A stretch of 64,000 nucleotides of DNA from Pseudomonas sp. 5P_3.1_Bac2 (lineage in GTDB: Bacteria; Pseudomonadota; Gammaproteobacteria; Pseudomonadales; Pseudomonadaceae), in contig NZ_JANLNY010000016.1 in the NCBI RefSeq assembly GCF_025465995.1, forward strand, positions 43,756 through 107,755. Direction: 5' to 3'. Positions 53,242 through 62,033 of the stretch are shown here, one piece after another (positions within the stretch are counted from its first letter, which is position 1; each line of letters opens with the position of its first letter). The position numbers were made by a program, and so were the translations under genes. A model generated the notes under the pieces. That model was not told the origin of the DNA. It saw only the letters and a list, made by a program, of their open reading frames with translations, and made no database searches.

Positions 53242-54264
53242 TCATTCGGGAAAGCGGATATGCAGCGCAGCGCTGGTCGGTACCGCCTGGCAGCAGAGAA
53301 TCCAGCCCTCGGCCAGCTCATCGGCATCCAGCGCATCGTTGATCAGCAGTTGCGCGCTGCCTTGCTCCAGGGTGCACATGCAGGAGGCACAGCCACCGAC
53401 GCGACAGGCATTGGGCGGGTTGAGGCCGGCACGCTCCATGGCCTGCAGCAGGGTCTCGCCGCTCTGGCAATCCAGCTCATGTCGCGCGCCGTCGAGATCC
53501 ACGGTCACCTGCGCGCTTACGGCTGCGTCGCTGGCGGCCACCGGCAGCTCTTCGCCCTCGCCCGGCAGCGACACGAAACGCTCGACGTGAATGCGCGCCT
53601 TGGCCATCTCCAGCGCTTGCAGCGCCCTGACCGCGGCGTCCATGAACGGACCGGGGCCGCAGATGAATGCCTCGGCATGGGCGAAGGGGCGGGCCAGCTC
53701 GGTCAGTTGCTCGACCTGCGGAATGCCCTGCACCGCGTCCAGCCAGTGCACCACCTGCAAGCGCGAAGGGTGAGCGCTGGCCAAGGCCTTGAGCTCCTCC
53801 TTGAAGATCACCGAATCCTGATCGCGGTTGGCGTAGATCAGCAGAATGCGCCCCTGCCCGGCGAGCAGCGCCGAACGCAGGATCGACAGCACCGGAGTGA
53901 CCCCGCTGCCGCCGCCGAACAGCAGCAAATCGCCATTCAGGTTACGCGGCACGAAGACCCCGGCCGGGCGCATCACCTGCAGTTCATCGCCAGCCTTGAG
54001 CTGGTCACAGAGCCAATTCGAAGCACGCCCATCGGCCACGCGCTTGATGGTCACGCGCAAGGGCTCGTCGAGCAGCGGCGTACTCGACAGCGAGTAGCAG
54101 CGTGGCAGCCAGTCCTCGCCATAAGGCACGCGCAGGGTCAGGAACTGCCCCGGCTGATAACGAAAGTCCCCGGCCAGCTCAGCCGGTACATCGAAAACCA
54201 GGGAGCGGGAGTCGAGTGTTTCCTCGACCACCCGCGCCACACGCAGGATCATGTAGTTACTCAT
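53242..54264 (-). CDS. kshB: 3-Ketosteroid 9-alpha-monooxygenase, ferredoxin reductase component
   Basis: 340 residues from ATG 54264 (GGATGAG ten bases ahead; a TTG at 54282 is in frame). Three parts: FAD domain with RCYSLSS (~residue 55-60), NAD domain with LLFGGGSGVTPVLSILRS (~110-130), and a C-terminal plant-type [2Fe-2S] ferredoxin, CRVGGCASCMCTLEQG plus a distal Cys (Cx4Cx2C...C). Passes electrons from NADH to KshA. Gap of 22 bp to fadD3. Confidence 0.9.
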   Translation of the reverse strand: MSNYMILRVARVVEETLDSRSLVFDVPAELAGDFRYQPGQFLTLRVPYGEDWLPRCYSLSSTPLLDEPLRVTIKRVADGRASNWLCDQLKAGDELQVMRPAGVFVPRNLNGDLLLFGGGSGVTPVLSILRSALLAGQGRILLIYANRDQDSVIFKEELKALASAHPSRLQVVHWLDAVQGIPQVEQLTELARPFAHAEAFICGPGPFMDAAVRALQALEMAKARIHVERFVSLPGEGEELPVAASDAAVSAQVTVDLDGARHELDCQSGETLLQAMERAGLNPPNACRVGGCASCMCTLEQGSAQLLINDALDADELAEGWILCCQAVPTSAALHIRFPE

Positions 54265-54283
54265 AATTCGATACTCATCCAAC

Positions 54284-55978
54284 TCATGACTTCGCCCAGG
54301 CCCGCTTCTCGCCCGAGGCCTGTTTCAGCTGCGCCACCGCGCGCGCTGCCCGGCGACCGGAAAACACGCAATCCGCCAGCGACAGACCGCTGACATAGAG
54401 ATGCGACGCCACCCCCACAGCCGCACGGCCGGCGGCATACAGGCCGGCGATCGGCCGCCCCTCGCCGTTCAGCACCGCACCGCTGTCTTCATCCACGCAC
54501 AGGCCGCCCAGCGTCAGTCCGCTCATGGGATAGGCAGGGTTGCCGGCGGAAATGTCGCAGGCATAAAACGGTCCCTGGTCGAGCACCTGGCGGCTGTAGG
54601 CCGACTTGCCGGTCTCATCCTCGGCCAGGCCCCGCGCCGCGGCGTTGTAACGCGCCAGCGCACCCTCCAGCTCGGCAGGGTCCATGCCGGTGACCTCGGC
54701 CAGTTGCGCCGGTGTCTTGCCTTTACGTGCCTGCAGCATCAGCAGCAACGCCGGGACGGTCTGGAACCACCAGTAACCGCCGCGCAGCGTCTCCCACAGC
54801 GCCTGGCGGCGCAGGCGGCGGTCAAGAATCAGCCAGCCGTTGCCGCCGTGCTCCTCGCACAAAGGCGCGCCGAGTGTCGCGCCATAGACTTCTTCATTGC
54901 AGAAGCGCCGGCCCTGCTGGTTGACCACGATGCCCTTGGGCCAGCACTGCGGCGGGTTGAGAAAGCGCCAGGCAGACACCTGCCCGAGCTTGTCGCTGGC
55001 CGCCCCGACCGTGGCCCCCAGGCGCACCGCCGAGCCATCGCAGCCGGTGGCGCCGAGCCTGAAGTTGCGCAGGTACTTGGCACCGTGCTCACGCACCATC
55101 TGCGGGTTGAAGATGAAGCCGCCGGTGCTCAGCAGCACCCCCTGCCGGGCACGGACCAGCCAGGGCCGGGCATGCTCGCGCTCGAGCCGGCTGAGTTGCG
55201 CGCGCAGCTTGTCGCAATACGCGGGGCGGAAGTTCTGCAGGCTCTCGGCCTTGGCCGCCAGCTTGGCGTGCTTGCGCGCCACGTCGCTGTTCTCCGGCAA
55301 ACGCCACAGCTCGGCCCCCACCACCTTGCCCGAGCTATCCAGCACCAGACGTCTGACACTCGACTGCAGCCGCGCACGCATGCCAGCGCGATAGCAGGCC
55401 TGTTGCAGATGGCCATAGAGCACCTTGCCGCTCTGCCCCTTGGCCACGGTGCGGTGTCCGCGTGGCGCCGGCGGCTGATCACCGGCGTAGGCCGGAACCA
55501 TCTCGTTGCCCGAGTAGTACAGGTAGTAGCCGTCGGCCGGATAGGAAGTCTTGCCGCCGCCAGGCGGCATGCTGTAACCGTATTCGGCGCCATGGCTCTC
55601 CAGCCACTGCAGGTTGCTCACGCTTTCGTCGCAGAAGCGCTTGAGCGTGACGTCGCTGACCACGCCGGCGGTTTCGTGCCGCAGGTATTCGAACATCGCC
55701 TGCGGCGTGTCGCGGAAACCGGCCGCCACCTGCTGGCGGGTGCCACCGCCGGCATACACGACGCCGCCGCTCTTGACGCTGGCACCGCCGCCACAAAAAC
55801 GGTCGGCGATCAGTACCTCCACCCCCTGGGCATGGGCCTCCAGGGCAGCGCAGGCACCGGCCGCGCCCCAACCCACCACCAGCAGATCGCACTGCTCGTT
55901 CCACTCGTGGGTGTCGGCGCTGTCGATATACAGCGGCTGCAGAATCTCCGTGACGCTGCTCGGCTCAAGCTTGCTCAT
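54284..55978 (-). CDS. FAD-dependent 3-ketosteroid dehydrogenase, delta-4(5-alpha) type
   Basis: 564 residues from ATG 55978 (GAGGAGAGGG in front). FAD-binding LLVVGWGAAGACAALEAHAQGVEVLIADR, GGGASVKSGGVVYAGGGT, and C-terminal GLYAAGRAAVGVASHLYVSGLSLADCVFSGRRAA. It lacks the Tyr-Pro-Gly-x-Gly end of delta-1 dehydrogenases (seen in the next gene) and resembles the Kst4D/TesI group, which desaturates 5-alpha-3-ketosteroids at C4-C5. Could also be another fumarate-reductase-like FAD protein. 10 bp behind kstD. Confidence 0.75.
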   Translation of the reverse strand: MSKLEPSSVTEILQPLYIDSADTHEWNEQCDLLVVGWGAAGACAALEAHAQGVEVLIADRFCGGGASVKSGGVVYAGGGTRQQVAAGFRDTPQAMFEYLRHETAGVVSDVTLKRFCDESVSNLQWLESHGAEYGYSMPPGGGKTSYPADGYYLYYSGNEMVPAYAGDQPPAPRGHRTVAKGQSGKVLYGHLQQACYRAGMRARLQSSVRRLVLDSSGKVVGAELWRLPENSDVARKHAKLAAKAESLQNFRPAYCDKLRAQLSRLEREHARPWLVRARQGVLLSTGGFIFNPQMVREHGAKYLRNFRLGATGCDGSAVRLGATVGAASDKLGQVSAWRFLNPPQCWPKGIVVNQQGRRFCNEEVYGATLGAPLCEEHGGNGWLILDRRLRRQALWETLRGGYWWFQTVPALLLMLQARKGKTPAQLAEVTGMDPAELEGALARYNAAARGLAEDETGKSAYSRQVLDQGPFYACDISAGNPAYPMSGLTLGGLCVDEDSGAVLNGEGRPIAGLYAAGRAAVGVASHLYVSGLSLADCVFSGRRAARAVAQLKQASGEKRAWAKS

Positions 55979-55988
55979 CACCCTCTCC

Positions 55989-57698
55989 TCAGCGCTGCGC
56001 AGCCAGATGGCAGGCGGCGACATAGCCAAAGGTCATGGCCGGACCGAGGGTGCCTCCGGCGCCCGGATAGGTAGTACCCAGGACCGAGGCAGAGGTGTTG
56101 CCGATGGCGTATAGGCCGCTGATCGGCTGGCCGTTCTCATGCAGCACCTGGGCATGCTCGTTAGTCAGCAGACCACCCTTGGTACCGATGTCGCCGGCAT
56201 CGATGCGCATGGCATAGAACGGCGCCTTGGCCAGTGGCGCCAGGCAGGGATTGGGCTTGACGTTGACATCACCGTAGTAGCGGTCGAAGACGTTCCCGCC
56301 ACGGCCGAAGTCGAGATCCTCGCCGCTGCGGGCAAAGCCGTTGGACCGCTCCACGCTGGCCTGCAGGCCGGCGGCATCCACGCCGATCTGATCGGCCAGC
56401 TGCTCCAGCGTATCGGCCTTGAAGTACAGGCTATTGAGCCACTGCTCCGGCAGGCGGCTGTCGGCAATGATCTGCGCCGGCATCAACGGGCCCATTGCAT
56501 AGTGGAAGCGGAAGTGCGCGTCGAAGATCACCCAGGCCGACAGCTGCTCGGGGCTCTTGCCCTGGTTGTCGCGGTACATCGCATCGACGAATTCCAGGTA
56601 AGGCGCCGCTTCGTTGACGAAGCGCTTGCCCTGTTGGTTGACCACGATAGGCCCCGGGAAGGCACGCTCGGCGAAGATCGGCCGGGGCTTCTCCTCACCC
56701 GGAACGGCGATGGTCGGCGCCCACCAGCCCCAGTCCATCAGGTCGGTGGCGGCGCCATGCGCCTGCGCCGCCAGCAGCGCGGCGCCAGTGTTGTTGTCCG
56801 GCGGCGTGGCGCTCCACTCGCGACGGCTCGGCTTGGGCAGGTAACGATCACGCAGCTCCTGGTTCTGTTCGAAGCCGCCGCTGCCGAGAATCACCCCGAG
56901 GCGCGCGCCGATCAGCAGCTCGCGACCGTCACGCAGCACCTTGACCCCGCTGACACGCCCCGCTTCGACCTGCAGCTCGCGAAAATCACTGCCCAGCCAC
57001 AGCGGCACATTGCGATCCATCAGCGAGCGACGCAGCGAGGCCACCAGCGAGGCGCCTAGTGCCGTGCGGCGATCCAGCTCGCTCTTGCGCCGCCATTTGA
57101 AGTCGAGCTTGTAGCGCAGCATCAGCCCCAGCAGCATCAGGCGCCAGCCGAAGCTGCGCGACATGGCCCTGTGCGCCTGGCGCGCGGTCCAGGCGATCTT
57201 GCCCATCAGCAGCGTGGTGGCCGAGGCCGGGCGCATGTTGGCGAATTCTTCTTCGAGCACGCTGGCATCGAAGATTTCCGGATCCAGCGAGCGGCCACCC
57301 GGCAACGACCCCGGCAGGTGCGGGTAGTAATCCGGGTATTTCTCGGCCACGGCAAAACGCACGCGGCTGCAGGCTTCCAGCTCACTCACCATCTGCGGCG
57401 CCTGCTCCAGGTAGGTGCGCAGACGCTTTTCGTCGACTCGGTCACCCACCGCCGCCTTGAGGTAGGTCCAGGCCTTTTCCGGGCTGTCGTTACCGCCCTT
57501 GGCGATGAAGTGGTGATTATTGGGAATCCAGATGCCGCCACCAGAGATGGCCGAAGTGCCACCAAACTGCTGGCTCTTCTCCAGAACCAGGACGGAAAGA
57601 CCACGGTCGGCAGCGAAGAGCGCTGCGGTCATGGCACCCGCACCGGACCCCACGACGACTACGTCATAGATGGACTGATCTTGAGCTTGAGCTGTCAT
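55989..57698 (-). CDS. kstD: 3-Ketosteroid delta-1-dehydrogenase
   Basis: 569 residues. FAD-binding YDVVVVGSGAGAMTAALFAADRGLSVLVLEK, GGTSAISGGGIWIPNN, and C-terminal GNTSASVLGTTYPGAGGTLGPAMTFGY, which carries the catalytic Tyr and Gly (YPGxG) of known KstDs. Introduces the C1-C2 double bond into ring A; together with C9 hydroxylation this leads to non-enzymatic ring-B opening. Transcribed between hsaA and the delta-4 dehydrogenase. Confidence 0.88.
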   Translation of the reverse strand: MTAQAQDQSIYDVVVVGSGAGAMTAALFAADRGLSVLVLEKSQQFGGTSAISGGGIWIPNNHHFIAKGGNDSPEKAWTYLKAAVGDRVDEKRLRTYLEQAPQMVSELEACSRVRFAVAEKYPDYYPHLPGSLPGGRSLDPEIFDASVLEEEFANMRPASATTLLMGKIAWTARQAHRAMSRSFGWRLMLLGLMLRYKLDFKWRRKSELDRRTALGASLVASLRRSLMDRNVPLWLGSDFRELQVEAGRVSGVKVLRDGRELLIGARLGVILGSGGFEQNQELRDRYLPKPSRREWSATPPDNNTGAALLAAQAHGAATDLMDWGWWAPTIAVPGEEKPRPIFAERAFPGPIVVNQQGKRFVNEAAPYLEFVDAMYRDNQGKSPEQLSAWVIFDAHFRFHYAMGPLMPAQIIADSRLPEQWLNSLYFKADTLEQLADQIGVDAAGLQASVERSNGFARSGEDLDFGRGGNVFDRYYGDVNVKPNPCLAPLAKAPFYAMRIDAGDIGTKGGLLTNEHAQVLHENGQPISGLYAIGNTSASVLGTTYPGAGGTLGPAMTFGYVAACHLAAQR

Positions 57699-57789
57699 TG
57701 TTGTTATGCCTGAGCCGAAGGGAAAACATCGGCAGCCACTGCTGCCGCATTACAGCAAGGCGAGCACAACAGCGCTCGCCCCGGGCCGA

Positions 57790-58977
57790 TCACACGAAGG
57801 GATCGGGGTTGGGCAGGCCCAACTTCACCGCGCCATAGCTACGGCCATAGGCCATGTAGTTGTTGGCGATGTGCCCGCGCGCCTGGTGCAGGTCGCGGAA
57901 GATGCGCGCCACCGGATTGCTGTTGTACAGCCCCGAAGCGGCCATGTTGCGCAGCAGCTCGCTGGCCTTCTCGGCACAGATGTTGGTGACATAGGAAGAC
58001 TGATAGCGGTACTGCAGACGCATCTCGACGTCCGGATACTCACCGGCCTCAGCCAGCTTCATCAGTTGCGCGTAGTTGCGCATCAGCACCAGCTTGAGGC
58101 TGTCCACGGTGTTCAGCGCATCGGCCACCGCGGTCTGCGCCATCGGGTCTTCGGCGGTCTTGGCGCCGTGCTTGCCAATGTGCTGCGCGGCGTTGGCGCA
58201 GTACTCGTTGATCGCCCCCTGCAACGCACCGATCGCCGAAGTGGACACCGCACGCGCGAAGACCTGGGCAAAAGGAATCGCATAGATCGGGTTGCTGTTG
58301 ATCAGGCGGCCCGGGGTTGCCTCGATGGTCCAGTTATTGGTGCGCTGCACGCGATGCGCCGGAACGAACGCATCTTCGACCACGATATCGTGGCTGCCGG
58401 TGCCACGCAGGCCCAGTACATCCCAGTTGTGCTCGATGCGGTAATCGCTCTTGGGCAGCAGGAAGGTACCGTGCTCAGCCGGCATATCGTCTGCCGGCGG
58501 CAGAATACCGCCCAGCAGACACCACTCGCAGTGCTCGCTGCCGCTGGAGAAACCCCAGCGACCGCTGATGCGGTAGCCGCCTTCGACCGGCGTAACCTTG
58601 GCCACCGGCATATAGGTCGAGGAGATCAGCGTACTGCTGTCCTGCCCCCACACGTCGCGCTGGGCTTCAATCGGGTAGCGCGCCAACTGCCACGGGTGCA
58701 CACCAATCACACCATAGATCCAGGCGGTAGACATGCAGCCTTCGGCGAGAGTCATCTGGATCTCGAAGAAGGCCCGCAGGTCGATTTCGTAGCCGCCAAA
58801 GGCTTTCGGCTGCAACGCGCGGAACAGGCCGAGTTCCTGCATTTGCGCAATGGTTTCGACCGGCACCTTGAAGTCACGCTCTGCCTGTGCGGCGCGTGCT
58901 TTGAGCGTGGGTACCAAGTTGCGGGCGCGTTCGATCAGTTCGATCTCTTGGGGCGTTTTTTCTCGCATGCCAGTCAT
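57790..58977 (-). CDS. hsaA: 3-HSA hydroxylase, oxygenase component
   Basis: 395 residues from ATG 58977 (AGAGAG nine bases ahead; the frame extends 27 codons into the operator region). Acyl-CoA-dehydrogenase-like fold of group D flavin monooxygenases: MTGMREKTPQEIELIERARNL-type start, LRALQPKAFGGYEID-like segment, GRWGFSSGSEHCEWCLLGG, LGLRGTGSHDIVVEDAFVPAHR. Uses FADH2 from HsaB to hydroxylate C4 of the phenolic seco-steroid. First gene of the hsaA-kstD-delta4-kshB-fadD3 operon, with the best operator match 72 bp ahead. Confidence 0.9.
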   Translation of the reverse strand: MTGMREKTPQEIELIERARNLVPTLKARAAQAERDFKVPVETIAQMQELGLFRALQPKAFGGYEIDLRAFFEIQMTLAEGCMSTAWIYGVIGVHPWQLARYPIEAQRDVWGQDSSTLISSTYMPVAKVTPVEGGYRISGRWGFSSGSEHCEWCLLGGILPPADDMPAEHGTFLLPKSDYRIEHNWDVLGLRGTGSHDIVVEDAFVPAHRVQRTNNWTIEATPGRLINSNPIYAIPFAQVFARAVSTSAIGALQGAINEYCANAAQHIGKHGAKTAEDPMAQTAVADALNTVDSLKLVLMRNYAQLMKLAEAGEYPDVEMRLQYRYQSSYVTNICAEKASELLRNMAASGLYNSNPVARIFRDLHQARGHIANNYMAYGRSYGAVKLGLPNPDPFV

Positions 58978-59049
58978 CCGTCGACTCTCTCTTGTTATTG
59001 CGCGGTTGCGCGGACATGGAGAGATATTCGGTTGCTGCAAGCAGATGAT

Positions 59050-59068
59050 CATCGTCAAACCGGACTAG
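59050..59068 (-). promoter_or_regulatory. Candidate steroid-regulon operator (hsaA operon)
   Basis: CATCGTCAAACCGGACTAG, 17 of 19 positions equal to the consensus. Confidence 0.78.
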
Positions 59069-59090
59069 TCAGACAGCCCAGTGCATTAAC

Positions 59091-60743
59091 TCAGGCAGTG
59101 GTGAAGCGCGCCGACAGCTGATCCAGCTCCGCCGCCAGACTCTCCAGGCCAGCAGCGGCCTCGGCGCTTCTTCCGGCGCCTTGCGACAGCTCGCTGGTGC
59201 CTGCCGAAACCCCCTCGACCTGCTCGGCAATCTCGCGGGTAGCTTCAACCTGGGCACGCAACACGCCGCTGATGTCGTCCACTGCGCGTATGACTTGCTC
59301 AGTCCCCTGGCGGATCTGCGCAATCGAAGCCCCGGCCTGCTCCGCCAGCCTGGAACCTTCCTGCACACACTGCACCGCCTGCTCCATACGCGAGACCACC
59401 TCCCGCGTGCCACCCTGGATACGCTCAACAGTTGCACCGACATCGGCTATGGAGCGCCCGGTACGCTGAGCCAGCATGCGCACCTCATCGGCCACCACAG
59501 CAAAACCACGCCCCTGCTCACCCGCCCGCGCCGCCTCGATAGCGGCATTGAGCGCCAGCAGGTTGGTTTGCTCGGCTACCGCCTTGATCACCCCCAACAC
59601 GCCATTGATGTCGGCGGAGTAAGTCTCCAGCTCGCGGATATAGCTCGCGGTGTCCGTCACAACCTCGGCAATTCGCCGCATCTCGCCGGCCATGTCGCGA
59701 ATGAAGCCCTCGCTTTCACCCGAGCGCCCGGCGGAATCTTCGGTGATGCGCCGCGAGGCCTCGGCATGCCCCTCGACTTCGCTGATCGAATGCGACAGCT
59801 GCGTCACCGCCGCCGACATGCTGCTCACTGCCGCCGCCTGCTGTTCGGTGGCCACCGAAGCCCCGCTGGCGGCCTCGGCCATCTGCCGCGCCTCCACCCC
59901 GAGACGCTGCACCTGTCCACGCAGCGCGCCAATCATTGCGTTGAGGCTTTCGCGCATGCCCGCCATGTCGCTCAGCATGCGCCCGAACTCGTCGTTGCCC
60001 GCCTGCGGTATCGACCGCGAAAGATTACCCGCCGCGATTGCCTGCAAACTGTCGCCGGCCACCGCGAACGCTCGCCGAAGACGACGCAGGGTGGTCAGCG
60101 CAGTAACGCTGCCCGCGAACACCCCCAGCACTGCCAGTGCTAGATAGGCAATCAGGCTCAGGCGGTAGCGCCGTTCTGCATCGCCGTACTCCTGCGCCGT
60201 CAGTTGCGCCTGATTCTTCTGCAGCTCCTGCAGCGCCTGCATGGCCTGCTCGGCAAAAGGCATCCCGGCGGTCAGGAAGCTCAGCATGCTTTCGGTACGG
60301 AAATCCCCCAGGCGCAGGGAAGCGGTGACACTCTCCAGCTCGATCTGCCACTCCTTGTAATTTTCCTCGAAGAGCCTGCCCTGCTCCTGATCGGCTTCCG
60401 CCAGGCGAGGCTTGATGCGCTGCGTCCAGGCCATCTCGATCTGTTCATCATTGGCTTTGATCGCATCCAGATGACCGACGATGGGCCGGTCATGGGCCAC
60501 CACCAGAGTACCGGCGGGGTCGTACTGGAAGGCCAGCAGCGTCAGGCGGAGATTGTCATCCAGGCGGTCACGCACCTCGTTGAACTCCTGAATAGCCGCC
60601 AAACGCTCATCGTGCACCAGGCGCAGGCTATTGCGCGCCTGGTCCAGGCCATACCACCCCAGAGCGACAGCAGCGAAGAAAAGCCCACTGGCCAACGCAG
60701 CCCAAAACCACAGGCGTTGAGCGATTGTTATTGTTCTGGACAT
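59091..60743 (-). CDS. Methyl-accepting chemotaxis protein
   Basis: 550 residues from ATG 60743 (GGAG upstream). Two membrane helices (about residues 12-32 and 195-215) flank a ~160-residue helical periplasmic sensor of four-helix-bundle type; then HAMP and the signalling domain with [38 protein letters not shown]. No methylesterase pentapeptide at the C-terminus (ends ARFTTA). Its place inside the cluster, divergent from hsaB and behind its own operator, suggests taxis toward steroids or their breakdown products. Confidence 0.88.
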   Translation of the reverse strand: MSRTITIAQRLWFWAALASGLFFAAVALGWYGLDQARNSLRLVHDERLAAIQEFNEVRDRLDDNLRLTLLAFQYDPAGTLVVAHDRPIVGHLDAIKANDEQIEMAWTQRIKPRLAEADQEQGRLFEENYKEWQIELESVTASLRLGDFRTESMLSFLTAGMPFAEQAMQALQELQKNQAQLTAQEYGDAERRYRLSLIAYLALAVLGVFAGSVTALTTLRRLRRAFAVAGDSLQAIAAGNLSRSIPQAGNDEFGRMLSDMAGMRESLNAMIGALRGQVQRLGVEARQMAEAASGASVATEQQAAAVSSMSAAVTQLSHSISEVEGHAEASRRITEDSAGRSGESEGFIRDMAGEMRRIAEVVTDTASYIRELETYSADINGVLGVIKAVAEQTNLLALNAAIEAARAGEQGRGFAVVADEVRMLAQRTGRSIADVGATVERIQGGTREVVSRMEQAVQCVQEGSRLAEQAGASIAQIRQGTEQVIRAVDDISGVLRAQVEATREIAEQVEGVSAGTSELSQGAGRSAEAAAGLESLAAELDQLSARFTTA

Positions 60744-60923
60744 CGACGGCTGCTCCACTCGGCACCAGACGCGGGCATGCGCGAAAACGCTCATTCCGAG
60801 CCATGGGCGCCATTGAAAAAACCTGCCTGCGAAAAGGCCGGTATAAGGGGTATGGACAGGAGGCAAGCTCTTGCTCAGGCCTATCACCCAGCTCGGCACG
60901 TTGCATCCACAGACCGGGGATTA

Positions 60924-60942
60924 CCTCGTCCAAACGGACGAC
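60924..60942 (-). promoter_or_regulatory. Candidate steroid-regulon operator (chemoreceptor)
   Basis: CCTCGTCCAAACGGACGAC; its core TCGTCC-AAAC-GGACGA is a perfect 6-4-6 inverted repeat. 180 bases before the chemoreceptor, 47 before hsaB. Confidence 0.7.
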
Positions 60943-60959
60943 ACCCTGCCACGCCAGCG

Positions 60960-60978
60960 TTAGTCCGTTGAGACGATG
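60960..60978 (+). promoter_or_regulatory. Candidate steroid-regulon operator (hsaB operon)
   Basis: Plus strand TTAGTCCGTTGAGACGATG, motif pointing to hsaB; only 11 bases before the ATG at 60990 but 59 before the ATG at 61038. Confidence 0.72.
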
Positions 60979-60989
60979 TTGGAGTCAGC

Positions 60990-62015
60990 ATGTCTGCCGA
61001 TACTGCGATCACCAAATCCCAGCTCAACGGGCCTGCCATGACCGCAAACCTCAGCTTCGACCCCCAAGCCTTCCGTACCGCTCTGGGCACCTTCACGACA
61101 GGTGTGACCATCATCACCAGTCGTGGCGAAGACGGAGAAGCGGTCGGCATCACCGCCAACAGCTTCAACTCGGTATCCCTCAACCCGCCGATGGTGCTCT
61201 GGAGCCTGGCCAAGAACGCACGCAGCCTGCCGACCTTCAGCCACTCCAAACACTGGAATGTTCATGTGCTGTCAACCGAGCAGGAGAGCCTGTCCGGACG
61301 TTTTGCCCGCCAGGGCGAGGACAAGTTCGCGGGTATCGAGCTGGATGATGGGGTAAGCAACGCACCGCTACTGCAAGATTGCACCGCCCGCTTCCAGTGC
61401 CGCACGGCCTTCCAGTATGAAGGCGGCGACCATGTGATCTTCGTCGGCGAAGTGCTCGCCTTCGATCACAGCGAGCGCGCCCCGCTGGCCTTCCAGAGCG
61501 GCCAGTACGCCCTGGCCACACGCAAGCCGCGCGAGGAGCTGCGCCTGGGCAGCACCCCGCCGCCAGAGTGCAGCTACACCGAGGACCTGCTCGGCTACCT
61601 GCTCGGCCGCTCCCACTACCAGATGCTGCACGCCTTGCGCCGCCAGTTGCACTCACAGCAGCTCGACGATCACGCCTTCTTCTTGCTGTCGGTACTGTGC
61701 ATCCGCGATGCCCTGACGCTGGAAGAGCTCAATACCTTTGTTGGCTATACCGGCAAGAACGCGCAACCGAGCACCCTGCTGTTTCTCGAACGCCAGGGCC
61801 TCGTCGCACGAGAAATCCAGGCAGGTGTCACCCGTTATGTGCTCACCGCAGCAGGCCGGGAAACCTCGCTGGAGGAAATCGCCCTGGCCAAGGCGGTCGA
61901 GGAAGAAGTCTCCATGCGCCTGGGTAGCAACGATGCACAGGCTCTCAAGGTACTGCTCAAGCGCCTGATCGCCGCCACTGACTGTGGTCTGCCCGATCTT
62001 TGGGGCCCGCGTTAA
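60990..62015 (+). CDS. hsaB: 3-HSA hydroxylase flavin reductase fused to a MarR-like domain
   Basis: 341 residues from ATG 60990 (GGAG at -10) or 325 from ATG 61038, where family similarity begins. Residues ~25-185 are the flavin reductase (DPQAFRTALGTFTTGVTIITSRG, ITANSFNSVSLNPPMVLWSLAK, HVIFVGEVLAF). Residues ~200-325 are extra: LHALRRQLHSQQLDDHAFFLLSVLCIRDALTLEELNTFV..., FLERQGLVAREIQAGVTRYVLTAAG, a MarR-type winged helix with its wing. HsaB in actinobacteria is ~190 residues without this. Acinetobacter C1 reductase of hydroxyphenylacetate hydroxylase has a similar MarR-like, effector-binding autoinhibitory part. Supplies FADH2 to HsaA. Confidence 0.86.
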   Translation: MSADTAITKSQLNGPAMTANLSFDPQAFRTALGTFTTGVTIITSRGEDGEAVGITANSFNSVSLNPPMVLWSLAKNARSLPTFSHSKHWNVHVLSTEQESLSGRFARQGEDKFAGIELDDGVSNAPLLQDCTARFQCRTAFQYEGGDHVIFVGEVLAFDHSERAPLAFQSGQYALATRKPREELRLGSTPPPECSYTEDLLGYLLGRSHYQMLHALRRQLHSQQLDDHAFFLLSVLCIRDALTLEELNTFVGYTGKNAQPSTLLFLERQGLVAREIQAGVTRYVLTAAGRETSLEEIALAKAVEEEVSMRLGSNDAQALKVLLKRLIAATDCGLPDLWGPR

Positions 62016-62033
62016 GACCAGGAGCCGGCAGAC

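Noticed and set aside
54401..56074. 557-codon plus-strand frame opposite the delta-4 dehydrogenase
   Set aside because: Same shadow effect; the minus strand encodes a clear FAD protein.
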